DNA of 53,299 nucleotides from Bacteroidales bacterium (GCA_004555245.1 SFIS01000005.1:1-53299); one strand, 5' to 3'. Numbered from the stretch's first letter, positions 16,503 through 25,700 are shown. Translations and numbers: made by a program. The notes: a model not told the origin generated them from the letters alone.

Positions 16503-18185
16503 ATGTCTTCTCACACACCAATGTTAAGCAGATTTCTCAAAAAAACGGAGTATGAGTCATACGAAGACTTTCTCCAGCACTTCAAGGTTGATGTCCCTTC
16601 CGATTTCAATTTCGGCTATGATGTCATCGACCGTTATGCAGCCGAGACCCCGGACAAGGAAGCCATATTGTGGGCTAACGACCGCGGCGATGTGAAATAC
16701 CTCACCTACGGCGAGTTCAAACGCGTCACCGACCAGTGTGCCGCATTCTTTCAGGAGATAGGCATCGAGCGTGGCGACCGTGTCATGCTCATTCTGAAGC
16801 GTCGTCTGGAGTGGTGGTATGCCATGGTGGCGTTGCACAAGATAGGCGCTGTCGCCATCCCCGCCACGCACATGCTGACATCAAAGGACATCATGTACCG
16901 CTGCCACATGGCGGGCATCAGCGGCATCATAGCCTGCGGCGACGACGATATCATAGCGCATGTCAACCGCGCCCACCGTTTCTCGCCTATGCTTCGCCAC
17001 TGCATCTCTATCGGTCCGTCAGTCCCCAACGGCTGGTACGACTTCTGGCGCGGGCTGAACGAGGCGGGCGAGTTTGTCGCCCCGAAGCGCAACAAGATTA
17101 CCGACAACTTCCTGCTCTATTTCACCAGCGGCACCACGGGCGAGCCAAAGATGGTGATGCACGACTATTCTTATCCTCTCGCCCATATCATCACGGCGAA
17201 ATACTGGCACAACCTCCACGACAACTCTCTGCATCTCACACTTGCCGACACCGGCTGGGGCAAGGCTGTATGGGGCAAGTTCTACGGACAGATGCTGTGC
17301 GGCGCCACCGTCTTCATCTATGACTACGAAGGCAGTTTCAAGCCCGCCAAGCTGCTGGAGACCATCGCCAAGTTCCGCATCACGTCCTTCTGCGCTCCGC
17401 CGACAATATATCGCTTCCTCATCCGCGAGGACCTCTCGCGATACAACCTCTCCTCGCTCGAATACTGCACCACGGCGGGTGAGGCCCTGAACCCCAACGT
17501 CTTCGACGAGTGGAAGGAGAAGACGGGCATCACCATCTACGAATCTTACGGCCAGACAGAGACGACACTCGTTGTCGGGACATATCCGTGGGTGAAGCCG
17601 AAACCCGGTGCCATGGGTGTCAGAAACCCGCAGTATGACATCGATGTCGTTGACGAGAAGCAGCGGCGCGTGAAGCCTATGGAGCACGGCGAGCTTGTCA
17701 TCCGCGTCGGCGAGCAGCGTCCGCTCGGACTGTTCAAGGGCTACTACCGCAACGACGAGATGACAGAGAAGCGCATCCAGAACGGTCTGTACTATACGGG
17801 CGACATTGTGTATTATGACGAAGACGGCTACCTGTGGTTCGTCTCGCGCTCGGACGATGTCATCAAGACCTCCGGCTACCGTGTCGGCCCGTTTGAGGTG
17901 GAATCCGCACTGATGACCCATCCCGCTGTAGTGGAATGTGCTATCACCGCCGTTCCGGACGATATACGCGGCCAGCTGGTCAAGGCCACCATCGTCCTTG
18001 CCGACGACTGGAAGGCAAAGGCAGGCGATGCCCTCGTCAAGGAGCTGCAGAACCACGTGAAGCATGAGACGGCACCGTACAAATATCCCCGTGTCATAGA
18101 GTTCGTTGATGTTCTGCCGAAGACCATCAGCGGCAAGATACGCCGCGTAGAGATACGCGAGAACGACAGGGAAAGCCGCAGCTGA
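16503..18185 (+). CDS. AMP-dependent acyl-CoA synthetase
   Basis: About 560 residues from the ATG at 16503 (MSSHTPMLSRFLKKTEYESYEDF; an ATG at 16521 is equally plausible; the ORF extends up to 16407 without conservation). ANL-superfamily motifs are intact: the P-loop YFTSGTTGEPKMV (about 205-217), YESYGQTETT (A5, about 345-354), YTGDIVYYDEDGYLWFVSRSDDVIKTSGYRVGP (hinge and A8) and PKTISGKIRR with the catalytic Lys near the C-terminus. It activates a carboxylic acid as an acyl-adenylate and forms the CoA thioester. The architecture resembles medium-chain/ACSM-type synthetases; chain length cannot be fixed from motifs. A terminator follows. Confidence 0.88.
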   Translation: MSSHTPMLSRFLKKTEYESYEDFLQHFKVDVPSDFNFGYDVIDRYAAETPDKEAILWANDRGDVKYLTYGEFKRVTDQCAAFFQEIGIERGDRVMLILKRRLEWWYAMVALHKIGAVAIPATHMLTSKDIMYRCHMAGISGIIACGDDDIIAHVNRAHRFSPMLRHCISIGPSVPNGWYDFWRGLNEAGEFVAPKRNKITDNFLLYFTSGTTGEPKMVMHDYSYPLAHIITAKYWHNLHDNSLHLTLADTGWGKAVWGKFYGQMLCGATVFIYDYEGSFKPAKLLETIAKFRITSFCAPPTIYRFLIREDLSRYNLSSLEYCTTAGEALNPNVFDEWKEKTGITIYESYGQTETTLVVGTYPWVKPKPGAMGVRNPQYDIDVVDEKQRRVKPMEHGELVIRVGEQRPLGLFKGYYRNDEMTEKRIQNGLYYTGDIVYYDEDGYLWFVSRSDDVIKTSGYRVGPFEVESALMTHPAVVECAITAVPDDIRGQLVKATIVLADDWKAKAGDALVKELQNHVKHETAPYKYPRVIEFVDVLPKTISGKIRRVEIRENDRESRS

Positions 18186-18254
18186 CCATCCCCACGGCGG
18201 CCTTACGCCCCGTTGCATAGCGCATCATCTCCTGCAACAGACTTCATACAACGA

Positions 18255-18318
18255 AACAAGCTGACAAGCCACGACAGAGACGACGACCCGTTGACGACAG
18301 GCTGTCAGCTTGTTTTTT
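18255..18318 (+). terminator. Terminator after the acyl-CoA synthetase
   Basis: AACAAGCTGACA (18255-18266) pairs perfectly with TGTCAGCTTGTT (18303-18314), loop of 36 bases, then TTTT. Confidence 0.75.
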
Positions 18319-18381
18319 ATCCGTGCCGGCGGCATCTGCCGCCACGCCGCATACATTGTTCTTATAGAAACACATCTGACA

Positions 18382-18816
18382 ATGAAAGACGAAAACAACA
18401 TCACATACCGTCACCGTATGCCCGCCCAGCTCCGTTTCTCAGACGTTGATACCTTCGGACACGTCAACAACTCAGTCTATTTCTCACTCTTCGACATGGG
18501 CAAGACACAATATTTCATCGATGTCGTGGGAGAACACGTCTTCGACGACATAAGCATCGTCGTGGCACACATCACGGCAGATTTCCTCGCCCCTGTCTTC
18601 TATCCCGACGAGATAGCCATCGAGACCGCCGTCACGCGCCTCGGCACAAAGAGTTTCACACTTGTGCAGCGCGCCCTCAATGTGCGCACCAACGAGGTGA
18701 AGTGCGAGTGCCGGACCGTCATGGTGGCGTTTGATTCAAAGTCGCAACAGTCTGTCCCCATGCCCGAGACCTTCAAGCAGAAAATCAGAGACTACGAGCC
18801 GTCGCCCCTCTCCTGA
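18382..18816 (+). CDS. Acyl-CoA thioesterase, 4HBT (hot-dog) family
   Basis: From the ATG at 18382 (MKDENNITYRHRMPAQLRFSDVD) the protein has 144 residues, the normal size for a single hot-dog domain. The 4-hydroxybenzoyl-CoA thioesterase signature is visible as RFSDVDTFGHVNNSVYFSLFDMGKTQYF (about 18-45), with the Asp of the active site in SDVDTFGHVNN. These enzymes hydrolyse acyl-CoA or acyl-ACP thioesters. It follows the acyl-CoA synthetase but is separated by a terminator, so it is not necessarily co-transcribed. The substrate is unknown; YbgC-like and FadM-like roles are both possible. Confidence 0.85.
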   Translation: MKDENNITYRHRMPAQLRFSDVDTFGHVNNSVYFSLFDMGKTQYFIDVVGEHVFDDISIVVAHITADFLAPVFYPDEIAIETAVTRLGTKSFTLVQRALNVRTNEVKCECRTVMVAFDSKSQQSVPMPETFKQKIRDYEPSPLS

Positions 18817-18870
18817 CTCCGCGACATCACGCCCGAAATACATGCCGGGACGAAAGTTTCAGGCTTTTCT

Positions 18871-18902
18871 GTTGCCGTATTGCGAAATTATGTGTAATTT
18901 TG
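18871..18902 (+). promoter_or_regulatory. Promoter of metY
   Basis: GTTG (18871-18874), 20-base spacer, TAATTTTG (18895-18902): a one-mismatch -33 box with a consensus -7 box, 64 bases before the MetY start. Confidence 0.7.
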
Positions 18903-18966
18903 CAGTCCTGCAAACAAAGAAGCAAACACACACCCTTAAACTTGTCAACCTATAAAAAACAAAACG

Positions 18967-20247
18967 ATGAAAAAGAACCTTGAGACCATCTGCATCCATG
19001 GCGGATGGAAAGCGAAGAAAGGCGAGCCGCAGCAGCTGCCGATATATCAGAGCACCACGTTCAAGTATGAAACGAGCGAACAGATGGCGCGCCTCTTCGA
19101 CCTGGAAGACGAGGGATATTTCTACACCCGTCTTGCCAATCCAACCAACGACGCCGTCGCAAAGAAGATAGCGGCGCTTGAAGGCGGCGTAGGTGCGGTG
19201 CTGACAAGCAGCGGACAGGCCGCCAACTTCTATGCCGTGTTCAACATCTGCGGCGCCGGCGACCATTTCGTCACGTCGAACACCATCTATGGCGGCACAT
19301 ACAACCTCTTCGGAGTGACGATGAAGAAGCTCGGCATAGAGTGTACCTTCGTCGATCCAGACTGGGACGACGAGCGCATAGAGGCCGCCTTCCGTCCAAA
19401 CACCAAGTGCTTCTTCGGCGAGACAATATCAAACCCCGGCGGCAATGTGTTCGATATAGAACGCTTCGCGCGTATGGCTCATCGTCATGGTGTGCCCCTC
19501 ATCGTGGACAATACCTTCGCCACGCCAATCAACTGCCGGCCCTTTGAGTGGGGATGCGACATCGTGACCCACTCCACAACGAAATATATGGACGGCCACG
19601 CAACGCAGGTAGGAGGCGCGGTGGTGGATTCCGGCAATTTCCCGTGGGACGACTACAAGGAGAAGTTCCCCGGACTGACGACACCCGACGAGTCGTATCA
19701 CGGCCTCACCTACACCACCTCGTTCGGCAAGATGGCATATTGCACAAAGCTTGTCAGCCAGCTGATGCGCGACCTCGGCTCTATCCCTGCCCCGCAGAAC
19801 TCCTTCCTGCTGAACCTCGGACTTGAAACGCTCGCCCTCCGTATGCGACAGCATTGCAGCAATGCACAGAAGGTGGCGGAATGGCTCGAACGGAACGAAC
19901 GTGTCGGATGGGTGAACTATGCCGGCCTGCCCTCAAGCAAATATCATTCCCTGGCCCGGAAATACATGCCGGACGGCACCTGCGGCGTCATCGCCTTCGG
20001 TCTGAAAGGCAGCCGCGAAGATGCCATTGCCTTCATGGACCGCCTTGAGTTCATCTCCATCGTCACTCATGTGGCGGATGCCCGCACCTGCGTGCTCCAC
20101 CCCGCAAGCCATACCCACCGCCAGATGTCGGACGAACAGCTGCGCGAGGCTGGCGTTGCACCCGACCTCGTACGCCTCTCCGTGGGCATAGAGAATGTCG
20201 ATGACATCATCGCCGACCTCAGCCAGGCGCTGGATGCGATAGGATGA
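18967..20247 (+). CDS. metY: O-acetylhomoserine sulfhydrylase (Cys/Met metabolism PLP enzyme)
   Basis: A 426-residue PLP enzyme of the Cys/Met metabolism family. The schiff-base Lys206 lies in STTKYMDGHATQVGG, and the phosphate-contacting SSGQAA (81-86) and YGGTYNLF (108-115) motifs are intact. The long form and the FETISNPGGNVFDIERFARMA-type stretch (150-171) point to O-acetylhomoserine aminocarboxypropyltransferase, which makes homocysteine from O-acetylhomoserine and sulfide, rather than cystathionine gamma-synthase. It has its own promoter. The stop codon overlaps a possible start of a TauE-type transporter by four bases (ATGA), suggesting coupled expression with a sulfur-compound exporter. 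Confidence 0.9.
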   Translation: MKKNLETICIHGGWKAKKGEPQQLPIYQSTTFKYETSEQMARLFDLEDEGYFYTRLANPTNDAVAKKIAALEGGVGAVLTSSGQAANFYAVFNICGAGDHFVTSNTIYGGTYNLFGVTMKKLGIECTFVDPDWDDERIEAAFRPNTKCFFGETISNPGGNVFDIERFARMAHRHGVPLIVDNTFATPINCRPFEWGCDIVTHSTTKYMDGHATQVGGAVVDSGNFPWDDYKEKFPGLTTPDESYHGLTYTTSFGKMAYCTKLVSQLMRDLGSIPAPQNSFLLNLGLETLALRMRQHCSNAQKVAEWLERNERVGWVNYAGLPSSKYHSLARKYMPDGTCGVIAFGLKGSREDAIAFMDRLEFISIVTHVADARTCVLHPASHTHRQMSDEQLREAGVAPDLVRLSVGIENVDDIIADLSQALDAIG

Positions 20248-21056
20248 TGCCCACCTGCCTGCCCGTTAGCAGGCAACGCCAATCCATATCAAGAAATTCA
20301 AGCGCGGCATGTCGTGATGATGCCACCCGCAAGTTGCCAACAGCGTTCTACATACTCATGTGCGCCGGCGCGGCTTTTGTACAGCGCGTCTCGGGCTTCG
20401 GCTTCGGCATCTTCATCATGACGGTGCTGCCTTTCCTCCTGCCCTCCTACGGCGAGGCCACCGCGCTGTCCGGCATGCTGGCTATGGTGACGTCGTGCAT
20501 CATCGTCGTCCGCCATTGGCGTCATGTTATGTGGCGGCGCCTGCTGCCCATCCTTGCCACCTTCCTCCTCGTGTCGTTCGTTGCCGTCGGCTTCGTCTCT
20601 GCTGCGGGCGACGCCATGCTGAAACGGCTGCTGGGCGCCATGCTGATTGCGGCGAGCCTGTGGTTCCTCCTTTTCAACGAGAAGGTGCTGCTGCCCGCCT
20701 CGCTGCCCGTGCAGCTGTCGATGGGCACGCTGTCGGGTGTGATGGGCGGGCTGTTCGGCATGCAGGGGCCGCCGGCGGTGTTGTATTTCCTTGCCGTCAG
20801 CTCTGACAAGCGCAGCTATATGGCGATGGCACAGGCATATTTCCTGTTCGGCAACTTGACCATGACGCTGTTCCGCGCACACCACGGCTTTCTCACCGCC
20901 ACCGTCTGCGAGATGTGGTTCTTCGGACTGGCTGCCGTGCTTGCCGGCACATGGATAGGCGGCATTGTCTTCAGACACATCTCCGCCCGTGTCTTGCGCC
21001 GCATAGTGTATCTCTATATGGCCGTGAGCGGCATCGCCGCGATAGTGTCGGCGTAG
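20244..21056 (+). CDS. TauE/SafE family membrane transporter
   Basis: A hydrophobic protein of up to 270 residues with about seven to eight membrane helices. The conserved TauE/SafE repeats are seen as VQRVSGFGFGIFIMTVLPFLLP (about 46-67) and LSGVMGGLFGMQGPPAVLYFL (about 163-183). Family members export sulfite, sulfoacetate or other anions. The start at 20244 forms an ATGA overlap with metY, but residues 1-32 are hydrophilic and atypical; an internal start (for example near 20340-20358, just before the first helix) is possible. Its coupling to metY suggests a sulfur substrate such as sulfite; that is inference. Confidence 0.8.
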   Translation: MMPTCLPVSRQRQSISRNSSAACRDDATRKLPTAFYILMCAGAAFVQRVSGFGFGIFIMTVLPFLLPSYGEATALSGMLAMVTSCIIVVRHWRHVMWRRLLPILATFLLVSFVAVGFVSAAGDAMLKRLLGAMLIAASLWFLLFNEKVLLPASLPVQLSMGTLSGVMGGLFGMQGPPAVLYFLAVSSDKRSYMAMAQAYFLFGNLTMTLFRAHHGFLTATVCEMWFFGLAAVLAGTWIGGIVFRHISARVLRRIVYLYMAVSGIAAIVSA

Positions 21057-21101
21057 CACTGGGGCTTCCACACCCGCTTTCTGAACGCGGAACTATAAAA
21101 G

Positions 21102-21148
21102 AAAGAGCGACTGTCATGCCGTGTCGTAACGGTGACAGTCGCTCTTTT
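21102..21148. terminator. Bidirectional terminator between tauE and pgi
   Basis: AAAGAGCGACTGTCA (21102-21116) pairs with TGACAGTCGCTCTTT (21133-21147). T-runs are present on both strands. It lies between convergent genes. Confidence 0.9.
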
Positions 21149-21198
21149 CGTGTCATGTCGTGTCTGTGTCCGATATTCCGTTTTGTGTGTCCGGGGAC

Positions 21199-22551
21199 TT
21201 ATTCTGCTGCGAGGCGTGCCCTGATGGCAGCCGTCTCGGCCTCGTAGCCCGGTTTCTCGAGCAGTGCGAACATATTCTTCTTGTATGCCTCTACGCCGGG
21301 CTGGTTGAATGCGTTGACGCCGAGCAGCTGTCCTGAGATGCCGCAACCGATCTCGAAGAAGTAGATGAGCTGTCCGAAGTTGTATGCGTCGAGACGTTCT
21401 ATGGATATGAGGATGTTCGGCACACCGCCATCGACATGTGCGAGACGTGTTCCGAGTTCGGCGTTCTTGTTCACTTCGTCGATGCGCTTTCCGGCGAGGA
21501 AGTTCAGTCCGTCGAGGTTCTCTTCGTCAGCGGGGAAGAGCAGGTTGCGCTCCGGGTTCTCTACTGAGATGCAGGTCTCGAAGATGGTGCGTTCGCCGTC
21601 CTGAATCCACTGTCCCATAGAGTGTAGGTCTGTCGTGAAGTCGCATGAAGCGGGGAAGATGCCCTTTCCGTCTTTTCCTTCCGATTCGCCGTAGAGCTGT
21701 TTCCACCACTCTGCATAGAAGTGCAGTTTCGGCTGGTAGTTGATGAGGATTTCTATTTTCTTTCCGTTCCGGTAGAGGGCGTTGCGTGTTGCGGCGTAGA
21801 TGGCAGCTGGGTTCTCCTCGAAAGGCACGTCGATGCCGCACTGGCGTTCCATGGCCTGTGCGCCTGCCACGAGCTGGTCAATGTCTATGCCGGCGCAGGC
21901 GATCGGAAGCAGTCCGACTGGTGTGAGCACAGAGAATCGTCCGCCTACGTTGTCAGGAATGATGAACGAGCGGTAGCCCTCTTTGTCGGCGCATGTGCGT
22001 GCTGCGCCTTTCTTTGCGTCTGTCACGGCAACGATGAGAGATTTTGCCGCTTCCTTGCCCACCTGTGCCTCGAGCTGTGTCTTGAGCAGGCGGAATGTGA
22101 GTGCTGTCTCTGTTGTCGTGCCGGACTTTGAGATGTTGATGATGGCGAAGGTCTTGCCTTTGAGATAGTCGGTGAGCTCAGAGAGATAGTCTTCGCCGAT
22201 GTTGTTGCCTGCGAAGACGACAGCCGGAGCTGACGGTTCCTTTACGAGCCATGCGAAAGAGTTCTGCAAACCCTCTATCACCGCCTTTGCTCCGAGGTAC
22301 GAACCTCCGATGCCTGCCACTACGATGACCTCTGCCTTTGCGCGCAGGTCGGCGGCTACAGCCTTCACTTCGGCAAGGAATTCGGGTGTGATGGACGACG
22401 GGAGGTGGAGCCATCCGAGGAAGTCGTTGCCGGGAACGGTGCCGTTCTCCAGACCCTTCTGTGCTTCAGCGACTTGCTCTTTCAGAGCCATTACTGCGCC
22501 GGCAGGAAGAAACTGCTGCGCCTTTGTGATGTCTAACGAAATGTTCTTCAT
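21199..22551 (-). CDS. pgi: Glucose-6-phosphate isomerase
   Basis: A 450-residue enzyme of the short (Bacillus-type) PGI class that interconverts glucose-6-phosphate and fructose-6-phosphate. Landmarks: VVAGIGGSYLGAKAVIEG (about 77-94), the phosphate-binding SKSGTTTET (about 141-149), GGRFSVLTPVGLLP (about 208-221), the catalytic Glu in the DLHSMGQWIQDGE region (about 305-317), and the C-terminal FNQPGVEAYKKNMF with the ring-opening Lys. The cytoplasmic enzyme is complete. Start ATG at 22551 gives the family-typical MKNISLDITKA. It is 91 bases downstream of ettA on the same strand. Confidence 0.96.
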   Translation of the reverse strand: MKNISLDITKAQQFLPAGAVMALKEQVAEAQKGLENGTVPGNDFLGWLHLPSSITPEFLAEVKAVAADLRAKAEVIVVAGIGGSYLGAKAVIEGLQNSFAWLVKEPSAPAVVFAGNNIGEDYLSELTDYLKGKTFAIINISKSGTTTETALTFRLLKTQLEAQVGKEAAKSLIVAVTDAKKGAARTCADKEGYRSFIIPDNVGGRFSVLTPVGLLPIACAGIDIDQLVAGAQAMERQCGIDVPFEENPAAIYAATRNALYRNGKKIEILINYQPKLHFYAEWWKQLYGESEGKDGKGIFPASCDFTTDLHSMGQWIQDGERTIFETCISVENPERNLLFPADEENLDGLNFLAGKRIDEVNKNAELGTRLAHVDGGVPNILISIERLDAYNFGQLIYFFEIGCGISGQLLGVNAFNQPGVEAYKKNMFALLEKPGYEAETAAIRARLAAE

Positions 22552-22642
22552 TTTTGTAAGTTTTTATTTTTTTGTTGACAGTAGTCGGGTTGGTGTTTTT
22601 AGTTGACGGTAAACACGTTGGCGAGTTGGCCGGCCGAGACCA

Positions 22643-24343
22643 TCAAAGTGAGTCCATCAGCTTCCGGTATCTGGGGCGTTTGATTTCGTCGGTTCCGAGG
22701 CGTTGTGCCTTGTTTATCTCGTAGTCAGAGTAGCTGCCTTCGAAGAAGAACACTTCTCCGTTGCCTTCAAATGCGAGAATGTGTGTGCAGATGCGGTCGA
22801 GGAACCATCTGTCGTGCGAGATGACGACGGCGCATCCTGCAAACGATTCGAGACCTTCTTCAAGTGCGCGCAGCGTGTTGACGTCGATGTCGTTCGTAGG
22901 TTCGTCAAGCAGCAGCACGTTGCCCTCCTGTTTCAGTGCGAGGGCGAGCTGCAGCCTGTTGCGCTCGCCTCCGGAGAGCACGCCGCAGAGCTTGCCCTGG
23001 TCGTTGCCGGCGAAGTTGAAGCGGCTGAGATAAGCCCGGCTGTTGACGTCGCGCCCTCCGAGGCGGAATGTCTCGCAGCCTTGCGAGACGACGTCATATA
23101 CGGTTTTCTGCGGGTCGATGTCCTTGTGCTGCTGGTCAACGTATGCGAGTTTCACTGTCTCGCCCACCTCGAATGTGCCGTTGTCTGTCGTCTCCAGTCC
23201 CATGATGAGGCGGAAGAGTGTTGTCTTTCCGGCTCCGTTGGGGCCGATGACACCCACTATGCCGTTAGGCGGCAGCATGAAGTTGAGGTCTTTGAACAGC
23301 ACTTTCTCTCCGAAAGCCTTTGCGACATGTTCGGCGTTGATGACCTTGTTGCCGAGGCGCGGGCCGTTGGGTATGAAGATCTCGAGTTTCTCCTCGCGTT
23401 CTTTCTGCTCCTGGTTGAGCATGGCGTCGTATGAGTTGAGGCGTGCCTTGCCTTTTGCCTGGCGTGCCTTGGGTGCCATCCTGATCCATTCGAGCTCTCT
23501 TTCGAGGGCTTTTCTGCGCTTTGATGCGGTTTTCTCTTCCTGTGCCATGCGTGTTGTCTTCTGGTCGAGCCACGACGAGTAGTTGCCTTTCCATGGTATT
23601 CCTTCGCCGCGGTCAAGTTCGAGAATCCATTCGCTCACGTCGTCGAGGAAGTATCTGTCGTGTGTGACGGCGATGACGGTGCCCTCGTATTGCTGCAGAT
23701 GCTGTTCGAGCCAGTCGATTGATTCGGCGTCGAGGTGGTTGGTAGGCTCGTCGAGCAGCAGCACGTCGGGTTTCTGCAGCAGCAGCCGGCAGAGTGCCAC
23801 GCGTCGGCGTTCGCCTCCCGAGAGTTTGTTTACGGGCCAGTCTCCCGGCGGGCATCGCAGTGCGTCCATGGCGCGTTCGAGGCGCGAATCCATGTTCCAT
23901 GCGTCGGTAGAATCTATGATGTCCTGCACCTCGGCCTGTCTTGCCATGAGCTTGTCCATCTTGTCGGGGTCGGAGTAGTATTCTTCGAGGCCGAACTTGA
24001 CGTTTATCTCGTCATATTCTTTCAGTGCGTCATATACGTGCTGCACGCCTTCCTGCACGTTCTCCTTCACGGTTTTCGTCTCGTCGAGCGGCGGGTCTTG
24101 CGGCAGGTATCCTACGCTGTAGCCCGGGCTCCACACCACTTCGCCCTGTGTAGGCTGTTCTATGCCGGCGATGATTTTCATGAGTGTGGACTTTCCGGCT
24201 CCGTTCAGGCCCACTATGCCAATCTTTGCTCCATAGAAGAAGGAGAGGTAGATGTTTTTCAGAATCTGCTTCTGGTTCTGTGGGATGATTTTGCTCACGC
24301 CCACCATGGAGAAGATGATTTTCTTGTCGTCTGTTGTTGCCAT
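22643..24343 (-). CDS. ettA: ABC-F ribosome-associated ATPase EttA
   Basis: A 566-residue soluble protein with two ATP-binding cassettes and no membrane segment. Cassette 1 has GLNGAGKST (about 44-52), LSGGERRRVALCRLLL (about 170-185) and LLLDEPTNHLD; cassette 2 has GPNGAGKTT (about 360), LSGGERNRLQLALAL and LLLDEPTNDID. The linker with the YSSWLDQKTTRMAQEEKTASKRRKALERELEWIR helix pair and the arm insertion match EttA, which binds the ribosomal E site and gates the first elongation steps according to ATP/ADP ratio. Complete and normal in length. It lies between the endonuclease gene (33-base gap) and pgi. Confidence 0.94.
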   Translation of the reverse strand: MATTDDKKIIFSMVGVSKIIPQNQKQILKNIYLSFFYGAKIGIVGLNGAGKSTLMKIIAGIEQPTQGEVVWSPGYSVGYLPQDPPLDETKTVKENVQEGVQHVYDALKEYDEINVKFGLEEYYSDPDKMDKLMARQAEVQDIIDSTDAWNMDSRLERAMDALRCPPGDWPVNKLSGGERRRVALCRLLLQKPDVLLLDEPTNHLDAESIDWLEQHLQQYEGTVIAVTHDRYFLDDVSEWILELDRGEGIPWKGNYSSWLDQKTTRMAQEEKTASKRRKALERELEWIRMAPKARQAKGKARLNSYDAMLNQEQKEREEKLEIFIPNGPRLGNKVINAEHVAKAFGEKVLFKDLNFMLPPNGIVGVIGPNGAGKTTLFRLIMGLETTDNGTFEVGETVKLAYVDQQHKDIDPQKTVYDVVSQGCETFRLGGRDVNSRAYLSRFNFAGNDQGKLCGVLSGGERNRLQLALALKQEGNVLLLDEPTNDIDVNTLRALEEGLESFAGCAVVISHDRWFLDRICTHILAFEGNGEVFFFEGSYSDYEINKAQRLGTDEIKRPRYRKLMDSL

Positions 24344-24376
24344 TGTATGTTAGTTGTTGTTTGTCGTGTTATGGTG

Positions 24377-25312
24377 TCATTTCCACTCTGATGTGGTAAG
24401 CATGCCCTCCATCGATTCCTCGATGTTGTCTGGCAGGTTGCAGAAGAAGTCGTAGCCCGTTCTTGCCTCCAGCTCGTTGATGCTTATCATGTAAGGGGCG
24501 AGGTCGGTGCTGTTGTCGCCTTTGTGTTCGGCCCAGAACGCCATGCCGGAGTACAGTCCGGACTGTGTGCGTTTCACTATCGCCATGAAGAAGTATTTCG
24601 GCACGGGCATTCTCAGGTTGGTGTTGCTTATGGTTCCCGCCATTGTCTTGCCGTTGATGTTGACGTCCTGCAGCGTTCCGCCCTTGCATACATACATCGT
24701 GCCGCCTTGTTCTGTGACGGCGTCGCGCCATTTTCTGACCCTGATTTCCATCTTCTCCCACACGCCGGTGTTGAAGGCGTTCACCTGCGGGTGCATATTA
24801 GATAGGTAGAAGGTCTGTCCGTTGACGTTCTTGCTGTATATCCTGTCTCCCGAGGCGCAGATGTGCCCGCGGTCGTAGCCCGAGCCGCGGTAGTCGGTCA
24901 GTTCGGTGCGGTATTCTGCCGGGATGTCGTCGTCAGCCTGGAAAGGGTCGCCGTTCCATGTGATGCCCATCCATGTCGCGCCGTCCCAGTTCTTGCGTTC
25001 CCATACTTTCTTGTTCTTGTCCTTGATGTTCGTCGCGTTCCATTCCCAGCATGTCCATCTCTGGGCGCGTTTCATGCAGTCCCATTCAATGATGTAGTTC
25101 ACGCCAATCTCGTCGTCCTGTTTGACGAGCAGCAGATAGTTGTTGCCCCTCTGTGTGTGTGGCATCTCTATGCGCGTGGCGTGTATGCTCTTTTCTGTCG
25201 TGTTGGCGTTGGCGTTGGCGTTGTTGCTGCCGCCGCCGGTTCCGTTGTCGTCGCCGCATGATGCCAGCATCAGCGACATCAGGAGCAGGAGGGATGAGAA
25301 GTGAGTTTTCAT
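24377..25312 (-). CDS. Exported lipoprotein DNA/RNA non-specific endonuclease
   Basis: A 311-residue protein with a lipoprotein signal peptide (lipobox LASC, Cys19), a short Asn/Ala-rich linker (about 30-38), and a beta-beta-alpha-metal nuclease domain. The catalytic motif DRGH has His150 as general base, and the metal-binding Asn is in QVNAFNTGVWEKME (about 176-189). Such Serratia-type nucleases degrade DNA and RNA outside the cytoplasm, probably for nutrient recovery. The Asn-Ala repeat is short and may vary in length. It has a full promoter at 25376-25407 and may drive ettA and pgi downstream. Confidence 0.9.
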   Translation of the reverse strand: MKTHFSSLLLLMSLMLASCGDDNGTGGGSNNANANANTTEKSIHATRIEMPHTQRGNNYLLLVKQDDEIGVNYIIEWDCMKRAQRWTCWEWNATNIKDKNKKVWERKNWDGATWMGITWNGDPFQADDDIPAEYRTELTDYRGSGYDRGHICASGDRIYSKNVNGQTFYLSNMHPQVNAFNTGVWEKMEIRVRKWRDAVTEQGGTMYVCKGGTLQDVNINGKTMAGTISNTNLRMPVPKYFFMAIVKRTQSGLYSGMAFWAEHKGDNSTDLAPYMISINELEARTGYDFFCNLPDNIEESMEGMLTTSEWK

Positions 25313-25375
25313 TGTTGTTTCTTTCAGGGGCGTGTTGTCTTTTTGTTGTGGGAAATCAGATGTGGTTTACGTCTG

Positions 25376-25407
25376 CAAAAGTACACAATAATTTTGAAAC
25401 CGCCAAA
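25376..25407 (-). promoter_or_regulatory. Promoter of the endonuclease (ettA-pgi) unit
   Basis: On the minus strand TTTG (25404-25407), 20-base spacer, TACTTTTG (25376-25383): full consensus. It lies 64 bases before the start codon. Confidence 0.8.
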
Positions 25408-25441
25408 TTATCTTTGTTTATTTTGCAGGAAAAGACATTCC

Positions 25442-25565
25442 TACCTTTGCACTGCCGAATAGACAGCCCGGGCTCTGCATGTCCAGCAAGTACGCTGTGT
25501 CAACAAAAACAGTATGCTTTTGCGGCATGTGTCTATTGATTCAGCATGCCTTTTATAAGGCTGAC
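25442..25565 (+). ncRNA. Candidate structured non-coding transcript
   Basis: TACCTTTG at 25442-25449 is a consensus -7 element on the plus strand, but no protein follows for 500 bases. Just after it AATAGACA (25458-25465) can pair with TGTCTATT (25530-25537), enclosing a second possible helix (near 25488-25520); GCCTT-TTAT-AAGGC (near 25547-25562) follows. No -33 TTTG at normal spacing (nearest ones are 16 and 25 bases away). A hypothesis only. Confidence 0.3.
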
Positions 25566-25634
25566 TACTGTTTCAGGTAATGAAAGAAAAAAGTGTATAG
25601 TAAAATCAGGAAAAGACACTGAAAGCAGCCAAAT

Positions 25635-25700
25635 GAACTTTTGACTGCTACCATACGAACTTTTGACTGCTATCATACGAACTTTTGACTGCTATCATAC
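25635..25700. repeat. 22-bp direct repeats, family A (three copies)
   Basis: Units 25635-25656, 25657-25678 and 25679-25700 abut without spacers and differ at one base. Each begins GAACTTTTGACTGCT. Not coding in any consistent frame and not CRISPR, since no spacers are present. Confidence 0.95.

Noticed and set aside
17019..18218. 399-codon minus-strand ORF
   Set aside because: Antisense shadow of the acyl-CoA synthetase, whose motifs are intact in the other strand.
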